Positions 44,702-53,586 of a DNA stretch of 64,000 nt are shown here, in pieces. The notes beneath the pieces were generated by a model. That model did no database searches and had not been told where the DNA came from. It saw nothing but the letters and a program-made list of their open reading frames with translations. Both the position numbers and the translations under genes were made by a program. How positions within the stretch are numbered: position 1 is the first letter of the stretch; each line of letters begins with the position of its first letter. Origin of the DNA: Pseudacidovorax sp. (GTDB taxonomy: Bacteria > Pseudomonadota > Gammaproteobacteria > Burkholderiales > Burkholderiaceae_C); NCBI RefSeq assembly GCF_017991995.1, contig NZ_JAGOPN010000009.1:124001-188000 (forward strand). Direction: 5' to 3'.

Positions 44702-45140
44702 CGTCTCGGTTGTTGAAGATAGCGACCGCGCACGGCTGCGCCACCAGGACCGCATGGGTGCTGGGCGGTAGGCGGCGGATCGTCGAGCCGGAGGCCGGCG
44801 GGGGTCGCGCTTCAGCCTCTCGGGCTGGCAGCGGCGGATGTCTTGGTCAGTCTTGTCTCCTTCTGCGATCAGCGTCGTGGGCGCATGCTGTCGTGCTTCG
44901 ATGGGCGGCGGTGTCGATCACTGCCGACCCACGGCCTTGGCATGCACGCGGACCGCCGGAGTCGCCTGGCGGAGAGGGTGCGTGTGAGGCCGTGATGAGC
45001 GGCGCTCAGCATAGGAGTGCGGACAGGGCGGCACCAATGGAATCTGGCGATGGTTCGCATCGCCGCGGATGATGCATGCATCGCCCGCGCACCTTCGGTG
45101 CCTCGGCAGAAGCGAATGCGGCGGACTGAGCGAACGCCGC
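44702..45140. other. 439-bp intergenic region without a convincing gene
   Basis: Open frames here have no recognisable domain. On the minus strand AAGGAGACAAGAC resembles an orphan ribosome site with no ATG after it (44845-44870), perhaps the leftover of a lost gene. GATGCATGCATC at 45071-45082 is a perfect 12-bp palindrome and TGAGC-GGC-GCTCA (about 44996-45008) a small hairpin. It may hold the promoter of the hydrolase operon. Confidence 0.4.
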
Positions 45141-45683
45141 TCAGTCGTTCGGCGGCAGCTCGAATTCGCGCTGCGCCGCCTGGATCGATGCGGTCGAAGG
45201 CATTGATCGCAAGGCCGCAGCCCGCTGCGGCGACATTGGCAGGCGGTCGGCCACCGGCCGCGCCGGCCTGGGCGTCTGCACCAAGGGATCGACAGCCGTC
45301 GCAGCAAGAGGCGGCGTGCGACCCGTCATCGACACCGGCGCGCCAGGCCCGGCCCCCGACGCCTGGGTCGCGCTCAGGGTCACCACGATGCGCCGCCCCT
45401 CGACGGTGCGCAGCACCACCTCGTCGACGCGCACGGCTTCGATCGTCCACTCCGGCGTGACGGCGGAACGGGCTCGATACAACTGCCAGCCCGACGGCCC
45501 CACGGCCATGAGCGCCAGGCTGCGGGTCGCGTCAGCATGCATCACGGTCCCGCCCAGCTGAACGACAGGCGCGTCGTCTGCCCATGCTGCCTGGACGCCA
45601 GCAACGACAAGCATGGCGCATGCGAGCCGAACGCGACGCAGGAGATGCGCGAGCGGTGGGTCGGCAACGCGAGGAAAGGTCAT
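45141..45683 (-). CDS. GspC-like exported protein
   Basis: A 180-residue protein with an N-terminal hydrophobic segment (LACAMLVVAGVQAAWA). APVVQLGGTVMHADATRSLA, then VDEVVLRTVEGRRIVVTLS resembles the HR region of type II secretion GspC/PilP-like proteins, in which a short beta domain ends with '…VLLR..GR...L'. A Pro-rich linker and charged tail follow. There are no secretion genes nearby, so this is a stand-alone or accessory protein. The start lacks a good ribosome site. Confidence 0.5.
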   Translation of the reverse strand: MTFPRVADPPLAHLLRRVRLACAMLVVAGVQAAWADDAPVVQLGGTVMHADATRSLALMAVGPSGWQLYRARSAVTPEWTIEAVRVDEVVLRTVEGRRIVVTLSATQASGAGPGAPVSMTGRTPPLAATAVDPLVQTPRPARPVADRLPMSPQRAAALRSMPSTASIQAAQREFELPPND

Positions 45684-45841
45684 GGGTTCGGAATGGCCAA
45701 GCGCAGCACACGATTGTTCCCACTCTGGAGCCGCATTCCATCGGTACAGGTCCCAGGACGAACTGAAAGCCAATTGAAAGGCGCGACCTTCTATGGTCGC
45801 TACGCGCGGGCCACCGTGGCGCCCGCACCTCTGGAGACATG

Positions 45842-47032
45842 ATGAACAGAACCTTTGCCCTGACGGGCGTTTGCGCAGCCGTGGTGCTGCTGGCCGCATG
45901 CGGCGGCGGAAGCAAGCAGACCAGCGTGGACCTCGTGGCACCCCCACCCCCCTCTTCCGAACAGCCCAGCACGCCGCCGCCACCGCCGCCTGCCGTCGAT
46001 CCGCTGGCCAAGGCACCAGCCGATGTACGGATGACCTGGTTCGGCATCACCAACTGGCACTACCAGATCGGCGACAAGGGCGTGATGCTCGACGGCGAAG
46101 TCGTGAACTCCGGGCGCACCGCCAATGCCGCCGCCGTCACCAAGGCCCTGACGGCATTGACCGATGGCGTGGCCGGCAACTCGGTCGATGTCGTGCTGCT
46201 CGGTCATGTGCATCCCGACCATTCCGTGCAACTGCCCGAGTGGGCCAAGCAGACGAGCAAGCGCGTGTACGCACCGCCAGCCGCCTGCGCCACGCTGGTG
46301 GGCAGCAACGGAATCCCGGCCGACCAATGCGTGGGGCTCAAGGGCGGCGAGGTGATCGACCTCGATGCCTTCACCCAGATCCGCGCCGTGCGCTGGGTGC
46401 ACAGCGTGGACTGCGACGAGTTCAGCAACGGCACCGGCGGCCCCGAGACCTTCGGTTTCCTCTTCACCACCAAGATCAAAACGGGCGAGACGCTCAGCTG
46501 GTTCGTCTCCGACAGCGGCGCCGGCGGCCCCGACCTCACTGCACCGCGCGTGGTCACCACGGTGGAGAACGGCCAGAACGTCACCACCACCTACGGCTCG
46601 CCGCTGCAGAACCTCAAGGACGCCCTCAAGTCCGCGGGTCTCAAGAGCTTCGACGTGTGGCAAGGGGGACCCGAGTCGCGCATGGTCTACCAGGCCCGCA
46701 CGGTGATCCCGGAGTTCGAGGTGAAGACCTTCATGCCGCACCACCTCAATTCGCGTGCGGCGGGCGGGCAGTCCTTCAGCCTGACCTACGGCATGCACTA
46801 TGCCTACAGCGAGGACGACCAGCCCAAGCTGAAGGAGTTCCTGAAGACGGTGGAGGTCCCGCAGATCTATCCGGCCAATTATTTCGACGCCTGGACCTAT
46901 GGCCGCGACGGCGTGAAGGTGGTGGCCAACGACAAGATGAAGGCCGCCTACGGCCTGCCGGCGACCGGCCCCGGCCCCGGCCAGCAGTTCCCCAACCCGC
47001 GCGCGGGCGCCCTGGAATGCAAGTACGACTGA
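45842..47032 (+). CDS. metallo-beta-lactamase-fold lipoprotein
   Basis: A 396-residue lipoprotein: lipobox LLAACGGG, then a Pro/Ser-rich linker (~30-55, runs of Pro) and an MBL domain. VVLLGHVHPDHSVQLPEWAK carries an intact HxHxDH-type metal motif, GFLFTTKIKTGETLSWFVSD is the next strand pair, and FEVKTFMPHHLNSRAAGGQ may carry the last His. GGAG gives ATG 45842 (ATG 45839 is too close). It probably faces the periplasm from a membrane anchor. The substrate is unknown; some family members hydrolyse lactones or phosphodiesters. Confidence 0.78.
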   Translation: MNRTFALTGVCAAVVLLAACGGGSKQTSVDLVAPPPPSSEQPSTPPPPPPAVDPLAKAPADVRMTWFGITNWHYQIGDKGVMLDGEVVNSGRTANAAAVTKALTALTDGVAGNSVDVVLLGHVHPDHSVQLPEWAKQTSKRVYAPPAACATLVGSNGIPADQCVGLKGGEVIDLDAFTQIRAVRWVHSVDCDEFSNGTGGPETFGFLFTTKIKTGETLSWFVSDSGAGGPDLTAPRVVTTVENGQNVTTTYGSPLQNLKDALKSAGLKSFDVWQGGPESRMVYQARTVIPEFEVKTFMPHHLNSRAAGGQSFSLTYGMHYAYSEDDQPKLKEFLKTVEVPQIYPANYFDAWTYGRDGVKVVANDKMKAAYGLPATGPGPGQQFPNPRAGALECKYD

Positions 47033-47439
47033 AGTCGCGCCGCGCCCTCGTGCGGGGCACTGGTGCGCTGCTGCTGGCCGCGTCGCCATGGGTGGCCTTC
47101 GCCCACGGCGACTGGCCGCCCAAGCATGGCGGGGTGATGAACGATGGCGAGACCTCCTTCGAGCTGGTGCAGCGCCGCGACGGCCTGCACTTCTACGTCG
47201 AGGACCACGGTGAGCGCGTGCGTACGGCAGGCAGCACGCCGACGCTGATCGTTCTCCGCAACGGCATGGAGAAAAGTCATGGCGGCAAGCCGCAGGGCGA
47301 CAACGCGCTCTTCTTCCCCGGCGTGCGCCTGCAGCCGGCCGACGATGTAGTGGTGCGCGTGACCTTCGCGCAGGGCGCCGTTGCCGTGGGTCGCTTTCCA
47401 GCTCAGCTGCGGACCAGGGTTTCTACGGCATCTCGCTGA
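47017..47439 (+). CDS. small periplasmic protein of a metal-cluster-associated family
   Basis: A 140-residue protein with signal ALVRGTGALLLAASPWVAFA. The mature part, HGDWPPKHGGVMNDGETSFE, then FYVEDHGERVRTAG, resembles hypothetical proteins seen near metal-resistance operons that begin with a His-rich 'H….HGG' segment. ATG 47017 overlaps the MBL lipoprotein by 16 bp, implying coupling. Function is unknown. Confidence 0.6.
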   Translation: MQVRLKSRRALVRGTGALLLAASPWVAFAHGDWPPKHGGVMNDGETSFELVQRRDGLHFYVEDHGERVRTAGSTPTLIVLRNGMEKSHGGKPQGDNALFFPGVRLQPADDVVVRVTFAQGAVAVGRFPAQLRTRVSTASR

Positions 47440-47502
47440 AAGCCGGACGAAAGGCGTGCGCCGATAAGGTCAGGGGACGCTAGATCCCATTGGAGACCTC
47501 AC

Positions 47503-48483
47503 ATGGCTTTTCGTCCTCTTTCCCTGTCCCTCGTCCTGATGGCCGCGGCCACGGCGGCCCTGGCCGGCCCGCTCGACAAGACCGAGTGCATCGCACCGGC
47601 CAAGCCGGGCGGCGGCTTCGACCTCACCTGCAAGCTGGTTCAAAGCGGCCTGCTCGAGGGCAAGTACATCGCCGATCCGATGCGCGTGACCTACATGCCC
47701 GGCGGCATCGGTGCGGTGGCCTACAACACCGTCATCGCGCAGCGCCCCGATGCGGCCAACACCATCGTGGCCTTCTCGGGCGGCTCGCTGCTCAACCTCG
47801 CGCAAGGCAAGTTCGGCCGATATTCCGAGAACGACGTGAAGTGGCTCGCGGCCATCGGCACCGACTACGGCGCCGTGGTGGTGGCCGAGAACTCGCCCTA
47901 CAAGACCCTGCAGGACGTGATGGCCGCCATGAAGGCCGACCCGTCGAAGGTTGTGCTCGGTGCCGGTGGCACCATCGGCAGCCAGGACTGGATGAAGGCC
48001 GCGCTGCTGGCACGCGCCGCGGGCGTCAACCCGCGCCAGATGCGCTTTGTGGCCTTCGAAGGCGGCGGCGAGGCCATGACCGCGCTGCAGGGCGGCCACA
48101 TCCATGTGTTCACCGGCGATGCGGCCGAGACGCTGCAACAGGCCAAGGCCGGCACCAAGGTGCGCGTGCTGGCCGTCATGTCCGACAAGCGCCTGCCCGG
48201 CGAGTTCGCCAAGGTGCCCACGGCCAAGGAAGCCGGCGCGGACATCCAATGGCCCATCGTGCGCGGTTTCTACCTGGGCCCCAAGGTGAGCCAGGCCGAC
48301 TACGAAACCTGGGCCCAGACCTTCTCGAAGATGACGGCCACGCCCGCCTACGAGAAGCTGCGCGACGAGCGCGGCCTGTTCCCGCTGGCCATCGTGGGCA
48401 GCGAGCTCGACGGCTACGTCAAGCAGCAGGTGGCGCAGTACCGCAAGCTGGTCGAGGACTTCGGGCTGAAGGTCGCGAATTGA
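47503..48483 (+). CDS. tctC: tricarboxylate transport receptor TctC
   Basis: A 326-residue periplasmic receptor (signal LSLSLVLMAAATAALA). CIAPAKPGGGFDLTCKLVQS, YMPGGIGAVAYNTV, VAFSGGSLLNLAQGKFG and GAGGTIGSQDWMKAALLAR are TctC features. It leads a complete tctCBA operon, so it is the binding subunit feeding TctAB. TTGGAGA precedes ATG 47503. Confidence 0.9.
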   Translation: MAFRPLSLSLVLMAAATAALAGPLDKTECIAPAKPGGGFDLTCKLVQSGLLEGKYIADPMRVTYMPGGIGAVAYNTVIAQRPDAANTIVAFSGGSLLNLAQGKFGRYSENDVKWLAAIGTDYGAVVVAENSPYKTLQDVMAAMKADPSKVVLGAGGTIGSQDWMKAALLARAAGVNPRQMRFVAFEGGGEAMTALQGGHIHVFTGDAAETLQQAKAGTKVRVLAVMSDKRLPGEFAKVPTAKEAGADIQWPIVRGFYLGPKVSQADYETWAQTFSKMTATPAYEKLRDERGLFPLAIVGSELDGYVKQQVAQYRKLVEDFGLKVAN

Positions 48484-48514
48484 ACACCGCGCACAGCGCA
48501 CGAGCGACCGACGC

Positions 48515-48961
48515 ATGACCGACCGAATCCTTGGCGTGGCGTGCGTGCTGGTGGCGGCCGTCATGGCCCTCGCCGCACGCCACTACGTGGCCGACATCTC
48601 CTATGAACCCGTGGGCCCGCGGGCCTTTCCGATGCTGCTGGCCGGCCTGCTGGCCGTGGCGGGCCTGTGGCTGGCCATCAAGCCCTCGGCCGATGCGACC
48701 GACTATCGCGGCCTGCCGCTGAAGCAGGTGGCGGTAGTGCTGGGCGCTGTCTTTGCCTATGCCCTGTGCTTCGAGGTGCTGGGCTTCGCGCTGGCGACCA
48801 TGCTGGTGGCGGTGCCCGTGGGCATGGCCTTCGGCGGCAAGCCGCTGAAGTGCCTGGCCGCCGGCGCAGTGCTGGGGGCCGGCGCCTTCTACATGTTCGA
48901 CCGGCTGCTCGATGTGGTGCTGCCGATGGGCTGGCTGGCGCCGGTGCTGGGAGCCCTCTGA
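48515..48961 (+). CDS. tctB: tricarboxylate transport small membrane subunit TctB
   Basis: A 148-residue protein with four predicted membrane helices and the TctB pattern YEPVGPRAFPMLLAGLLAVA near the N-terminus. It pairs with TctA. It is 31 bp after tctC and shares a TGATG junction with tctA. Confidence 0.87.
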   Translation: MTDRILGVACVLVAAVMALAARHYVADISYEPVGPRAFPMLLAGLLAVAGLWLAIKPSADATDYRGLPLKQVAVVLGAVFAYALCFEVLGFALATMLVAVPVGMAFGGKPLKCLAAGAVLGAGAFYMFDRLLDVVLPMGWLAPVLGAL

Positions 48962-50490
48962 TGGAGACGCTGCACTTCCTGCTCAGCGGCTTCGGCGTGG
49001 CCTTCACGCCGGTCAACCTGATCACGGCGGCACTGGGCGCCTTCATCGGTACCGTGGTCGGCCTGCTGCCCGGGCTGGGGCCGATCAACGGCGTCGCCAT
49101 CCTGATGCCTCTGGCCTTCGCCATGAAGCTGCCGCCGGAGACCTCGCTGATCCTGCTGGCCGCCGTGTACATCGGCTGCGAATATGGCGGGCGCATCTCG
49201 TCGATCCTGCTGAACATCCCCGGCGATGCGGGCGCGATCATGACGGCGCTCGACGGCTACCCGATGGCCCGCAAAGGGCTGGGCGGCGTGGCGCTGTCGA
49301 TCTCGGCCTGGAGCTCCTTCGTAGGCTCGCTGATCGCCACCGCCGGCATCGTGATGCTGGCCCCGCTGCTGGCGCAATGGGCCATCTCGTTCGGCCCGGC
49401 CGAGTACTTCGCGCTGATGTGCTTTGCCTTCGCCTGCATCACCGGGCTGCTGGGCGATGCGCCGGTCAAGGCCGGCATTGCCGCGATCCTTGGGCTGGCG
49501 CTGTCCTGCGTGGGGCTGGACTCCAACTCGGGCATCTACCGCTTCACCGGTGGCGACGTGCACCTGTCGGACGGCGTGCAGTTCGTGGTGGTGGTGATCG
49601 GCGTGTTCTCGATCAGCGAGATCCTGCTCATGCTGGAGGCCCACCACAGCACCGGCGGCATGGTGCGCCAGACCGGCCGCAAGCTCTTCAACTGGTTCGA
49701 GGTCAAGTACACCTGGGTGAGCACGCTGCGCTCGAGCGTGGTGGGCTTCGTGGTAGGCATCCTGCCCGGCGCGGGCGCCACGGTGGCCAGCGCCATGACC
49801 TACAGCATGGAAAAGCGCCTCCTCGACAAGGAAGGCACCTTCGGCCACGGCGACATCCGCGGCGTGGCGGCACCGGAGGCAGCCAACAACTCCGCGGCCA
49901 CGGGCTCCTTCGTGCCCATGCTGACGCTCGGCGTGCCCGGCTCGGGCACCACCGCCGTGATGATGGGCGCGCTGGCGCTCTACAACATCACGCCCGGACC
50001 GGCCCTGTTCAGCATGCAGCCGGACCTGGTGTGGGGCTTCATCGCCTCGCTGTTCCTGGCCAACGTGATCCTGCTGGTCATCAACATTCCGATGGTGGGG
50101 CTGTTCACCAAGCTCTTGTCGGTGCCCAACTGGCTGCTCGTGCCGGCCATCCTGACGGTGAGCACCGTGGGCGTCTATGCGGTGCATGCCACCACCTTCG
50201 ACCTGGTGCTGATGGCGGTGCTCGGCGTGGCCGGCTACCTGTTGCGCAAGCAGGGCGTGCCCATGGCACCGCTGATCCTCGGCTTCGTGCTCGGGCCGCT
50301 GATGGAGCAGAACCTGCGCCGCGCGCTCTCCATCACCCAGGGCGACACCGCCATCCTGGTGGAAAGCCCGATCTCTCTGGGCCTGTGGATCTGCGCGGCT
50401 CTGATGCTGGTGGTGCCACCGCTGCTGCGCCTGCGCCAGCAACGCGCGCGGCGACGTGCCGCAGCGCTCGGTCAGGCACCGGCTGCCTGA
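48961..50490 (+). CDS. tctA: tricarboxylate transport large permease TctA
   Basis: A 509-residue permease with ~12 helices. GTVVGLLPGLGPINGVAILM (~24-43), the duplicated GILPGAGATVASAMTYSMEK (~263-282) and FVPMLTLGVPGSGTTAVMMG (~318-337) are the conserved TctA motifs. Its 3' end overlaps the convergent tctE gene by 19 bp. This is the only TctA/TctB pair in the window. Confidence 0.93.
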   Translation: METLHFLLSGFGVAFTPVNLITAALGAFIGTVVGLLPGLGPINGVAILMPLAFAMKLPPETSLILLAAVYIGCEYGGRISSILLNIPGDAGAIMTALDGYPMARKGLGGVALSISAWSSFVGSLIATAGIVMLAPLLAQWAISFGPAEYFALMCFAFACITGLLGDAPVKAGIAAILGLALSCVGLDSNSGIYRFTGGDVHLSDGVQFVVVVIGVFSISEILLMLEAHHSTGGMVRQTGRKLFNWFEVKYTWVSTLRSSVVGFVVGILPGAGATVASAMTYSMEKRLLDKEGTFGHGDIRGVAAPEAANNSAATGSFVPMLTLGVPGSGTTAVMMGALALYNITPGPALFSMQPDLVWGFIASLFLANVILLVINIPMVGLFTKLLSVPNWLLVPAILTVSTVGVYAVHATTFDLVLMAVLGVAGYLLRKQGVPMAPLILGFVLGPLMEQNLRRALSITQGDTAILVESPISLGLWICAALMLVVPPLLRLRQQRARRRAAALGQAPAA

Positions 50491-51881
50491 TCGACGCGCG
50501 GCTGCGCGGCCGGCAGCCACAGGCTGGCCCGCAGCCCGCCCCCCGGCGCGCGGGCCAGTTCCAGGCGGCCGTGCAGCCGCGTCGCGATGGACAGCACGAT
50601 GGCCAGTCCCAGCCCGGTGCCCGCACCCAGGGCATTGCTTGCGCGAAAGAAGCGCTGGGTCACCAGCGGCAGTTCATCCTCAGGGATGCCCGGCCCCTCG
50701 TCGGTTACCTCGATGCAGCATCCTCCCGTCTCGGCCCGCACGCCGACGGTGACGCTGCCGCCGGCCGGCGTGTGGCGCAGGGCGTTGTCGACCAGGTTGG
50801 ACAGCGCTTCCTGCACCAGGCCTGCATGCGCCAGCGCCATCACCGGGGCACCATCGTGCTCCAGCCCCAGGTCCACCGCGTTGCGGCGTGCAACGGGCCA
50901 TAGCCTGCGCACCAATTCGCCCGCCAGCCCCGCCAGGTCGGTGCGCTCGGACTGCAGCGGCGAGGTGTCCGCCCGTGCCAGCACAAGCAGCTGGTTGACG
51001 CGCCGGATCATGGCCCGCAGCTGGACGCGCATGGCCTCCATGGCTTCACGCACGCGCCGGTCGTCCGGCTCACGCAGCGCATAACCGGCCTGGGTCAGCA
51101 AGGTGGTCAGCGGCGTGCGCAGCTGGTGCGAGGCATCGTCGAGAAAGCGCCGCTGCGTGGCCAGCAGCGTGCGGTAGCGGCCCAGGTGGTCGTTGGTCGC
51201 CTGCACCAGCGGCAGCACATCCACCGGCACCCGCGCGGTGTCGATGGGCGAGAGGTCGTCGGCCTGACGAGCCTGCACGCCTTCGCGCAGTTGCTTGAGC
51301 GGCCGCAGCGACCAGCTCACGGTCATCGCAACCATGGCCGCCGCCAAGACGGCCAGCAGCACGTCGCGGATGACGGCCTGGAGGATGAACTGCCGGCTGA
51401 ACTCTGTGCGCGAGGCCAGCGATTCGGCCACCTGGATGACGATGTTGCCGCTCGCCGGCTCGTCGAGCGGCCGCACGTAGGTGCCCACGCGTGCCGGGCC
51501 GTCGACATAGTCCACGGTCTGGAAGTGCGGGGTGCGCAGCGCCGTGGGCTCGTCCGGCATCGGGATGTCGGGGCTGCCGATCTCCACCAGCCCATCCTCG
51601 GTAGCCACCCGGTAATGCACCGGGCCGCTGGCCGTCAGTTCGAAGAACTCTAGCAGCACATAGGGCAGCTCCACGCCGATGCCGCCGCTCTCGGTGGAGA
51701 TGCTCGCGTCGATGGCGCGGATGGCGCCGTACAGCGAGCGGTCGAAGGCCGCATTCACCGCCGCATCGGCCGTGCGCCATGTGGCGAGCACCTGCAGCAC
51801 GCTGCCGGCCAGCACGCCCGCCAGCAGCACCACGGTCAGCGTGCGGCGCAGGCTGGTGCGGTGCAGCGCATCAAGGCGCAT
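50472..51881 (-). CDS. tctE: sensor histidine kinase TctE (set 2)
   Basis: A 469-residue kinase: TM1 ~14-36, periplasmic sensor ~40-165 (GVELPYVLLEFFELTASG), TM2 ~173-195, HAMP, canonical H-box FLDDASHQLRTPLTTLLTQA, N-box ALSNLVDNALRHTPAGG, G1 VTDEGPGIPEDEL and G2 GTGLGLAIVLSIATRLHG. It overlaps tctD by 11 bp. Its sensor domain is clearly paralogous to the set 1 kinase. It probably detects the tricarboxylate, perhaps through TctC. Confidence 0.88.
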   Translation of the reverse strand: MRLDALHRTSLRRTLTVVLLAGVLAGSVLQVLATWRTADAAVNAAFDRSLYGAIRAIDASISTESGGIGVELPYVLLEFFELTASGPVHYRVATEDGLVEIGSPDIPMPDEPTALRTPHFQTVDYVDGPARVGTYVRPLDEPASGNIVIQVAESLASRTEFSRQFILQAVIRDVLLAVLAAAMVAMTVSWSLRPLKQLREGVQARQADDLSPIDTARVPVDVLPLVQATNDHLGRYRTLLATQRRFLDDASHQLRTPLTTLLTQAGYALREPDDRRVREAMEAMRVQLRAMIRRVNQLLVLARADTSPLQSERTDLAGLAGELVRRLWPVARRNAVDLGLEHDGAPVMALAHAGLVQEALSNLVDNALRHTPAGGSVTVGVRAETGGCCIEVTDEGPGIPEDELPLVTQRFFRASNALGAGTGLGLAIVLSIATRLHGRLELARAPGGGLRASLWLPAAQPRVDQAAGA

Positions 51882-52548
51882 GGCCGACCGCCTCCAGCAC
51901 ATAGCCCAGTCCGCGCATCGTCGTCACCTGCACATCGCTGCCGCTCAGGCGCTTGCGCAGCCGGTGGATGATCACTTCCACGGCTTCCGGATTGACCTCG
52001 GCGTCGCCAGGAAACACCTGCTGCATCAGCTCGGCCTTGCCCACCGGCTGACCCGGCGCACGGATCAGCACGCTCAGCAGTGCGTGTTCGCGCGGTGTGA
52101 GGGTCAGGGACTCCGCACCCAGCTGAAACCGCTTGCCGACCGGATCGAAGCTGAGCGAGCCGCAGCTCGGCCGGGCCGGCTCGCGGCTGCGCGCCCGGCG
52201 CACCAGCGCCAGCAGGCGCGCTTCCAACTCCTCGATCTCGAAGGGCTTGGCCATGAAGTCGTCGGCGCCTCCCCGCAGCGTGGACACTCGCTGCGCGAGC
52301 GTGTCCCGCGCCGTGAGAACGAGTACCGGCAGTGCCTCGTCGTCCTCGCGCAGATTGGCCAGCACGTCCTCGCCGTCCAGTCCGGGCAGGCCCAGATCGA
52401 GGATCAGCGCGTCGTAGCGCTCGGCGCGCAGCGCGCGGGAGACCAGCCGCCCGTCGGCCACCCAGTCCACCGCACTGCCGCTCTGCGTGAGCGCGCGCAC
52501 CATCCAGTCGGCCAGCGCCGCCTCGTCCTCTGCCAACAACAACTTCAT
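51871..52548 (-). CDS. tctD: response regulator TctD (set 2)
   Basis: A 225-residue OmpR-family regulator: LLLAEDEAAL, phosphoacceptor in ALILDLGLPGLDG, LTARDT, MAKPFE; winged helix with VNPEAVEVIIHRLRKRLSG. It should control tctCBA, whose gene block faces it tail-to-tail with tctE. Confidence 0.88.
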   Translation of the reverse strand: MKLLLAEDEAALADWMVRALTQSGSAVDWVADGRLVSRALRAERYDALILDLGLPGLDGEDVLANLREDDEALPVLVLTARDTLAQRVSTLRGGADDFMAKPFEIEELEARLLALVRRARSREPARPSCGSLSFDPVGKRFQLGAESLTLTPREHALLSVLIRAPGQPVGKAELMQQVFPGDAEVNPEAVEVIIHRLRKRLSGSDVQVTTMRGLGYVLEAVGHAP

Positions 52549-52587
52549 GCTTGCCCTCTCGAAGTTGCCATTGTCCAGGCGCAGGCC

Positions 52588-53247
52588 CTACTGGATCACC
52601 CCCGCCGCCACATTGATCGACAGCGCCAGCACCACCATGTTGAAGCCGAAGGACAGCACGCTGTGCAACAGCGTCAGCCGCCGCATCTCGCGCGTGGTGA
52701 CCTGCACGTCGGACACCTGCGAGGTCATGCCGACGACGAAGGCGTAGTACATGAAGTCGGTGTAGTCCGGGTCGGCCTTGCCCGGAAAGTCCAGCCCGCC
52801 CTCGTCGGGCGTGCCGTCGTCGCGGTAGTAGCGGTGCGCGTAGTGGAAGGCGTAGACGGTGTGGATCATCAGCCACGAGCCGGCCAGCGCGACCATGCCC
52901 AGCACGATGTGCGCGCCGCGCTCCACGCCGCCGAGTTGCTTGACCTGCTGCAGCAGCAGACCGATGGCGATCACGCTGCTGATGATGGCGGCCGACACGA
53001 TGGCCAGGATGATCGGCCCTGGTGGATCGAGCGATCGGGCCCGGGCCTTGACCTGCGCCGCGTCGAAGATGCGCGCCTGCCAGGTGGCCCAGCCCAGGTA
53101 GGCGGCCACCGCGGCGCACCAGCCGAGCAGGCTGGCGGGCCGTGCGGCCATGCCGCCCGCCATGCACAGGCCTGCCACGCTCAGGCCGGCCAGGCCGCCG
53201 TAGGTCAGTCGCTGGGTGCCGTTGACATGTTGAAAGTGCCGTCGCAT
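52588..53247 (-). CDS. DUF1345 membrane protein
   Basis: A 219-residue protein with five predicted membrane helices. HTVYAFHYAHRYYRDDGTPD, then GGLDFPGKADPDYTDFMYYA, matches the DUF1345 family signature. It lies 39 bp upstream of tctD on the same strand but has no known link to it. Function is unknown. Confidence 0.82.
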   Translation of the reverse strand: MRRHFQHVNGTQRLTYGGLAGLSVAGLCMAGGMAARPASLLGWCAAVAAYLGWATWQARIFDAAQVKARARSLDPPGPIILAIVSAAIISSVIAIGLLLQQVKQLGGVERGAHIVLGMVALAGSWLMIHTVYAFHYAHRYYRDDGTPDEGGLDFPGKADPDYTDFMYYAFVVGMTSQVSDVQVTTREMRRLTLLHSVLSFGFNMVVLALSINVAAGVIQ

Positions 53248-53372
53248 GCGGCCACTTTAGCGGGCGCCGACTGCCGCCCATCTGACCCGCGGCGCGCTCG
53301 GCGCGCCGGCCTACACCAGGGCGCAGCCTCGCTGATAGGTTGCAGGCCGATCATCACTTCAGGAGCGACACG

Positions 53373-53582
53373 ATGACATCCAGCCTCAAGACGGGCGACA
53401 AGGTGAAATGGGACACCTCCCAGGGGCAGACCACCGGCAAGGTGGTGCGCAAGGTCACGCACACCGCCCATGTGGCCGGGCACGAAGCCAAGGCCTCACC
53501 GGCCCACCCTCAGTACGAGGTCAAGAGCCGCAAGACCGGCAAGAAGGCGATCCACCATGCCGATGCGCTGAAGAAGGCCTGA
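53373..53582 (+). CDS. DUF2945 (hypervirulence/TUDOR-like) small protein
   Basis: A 69-residue basic protein: LKTGDKVKWDTSQGQTTGKV and EVKSRKTGKKAIHHADALKK match the DUF2945 family. AGGAG precedes ATG 53373. It lies 4 bp before the DUF3140 gene, a frequent pairing. The divergent region to the DUF1345 gene contains a strong hairpin (53290-53308, CGGCGCGC-TCG-GCGCGCCG) and CATCTGACCCG, also seen at 20818. Confidence 0.78.
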   Translation: MTSSLKTGDKVKWDTSQGQTTGKVVRKVTHTAHVAGHEAKASPAHPQYEVKSRKTGKKAIHHADALKKA

Positions 53583-53586
53583 TCCG

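Noticed and set aside
48889-50520. 543-codon open frame antisense to tctA
   Set aside because: His/Gln/Arg-rich mirror product; tctA is unambiguous on the sense strand.
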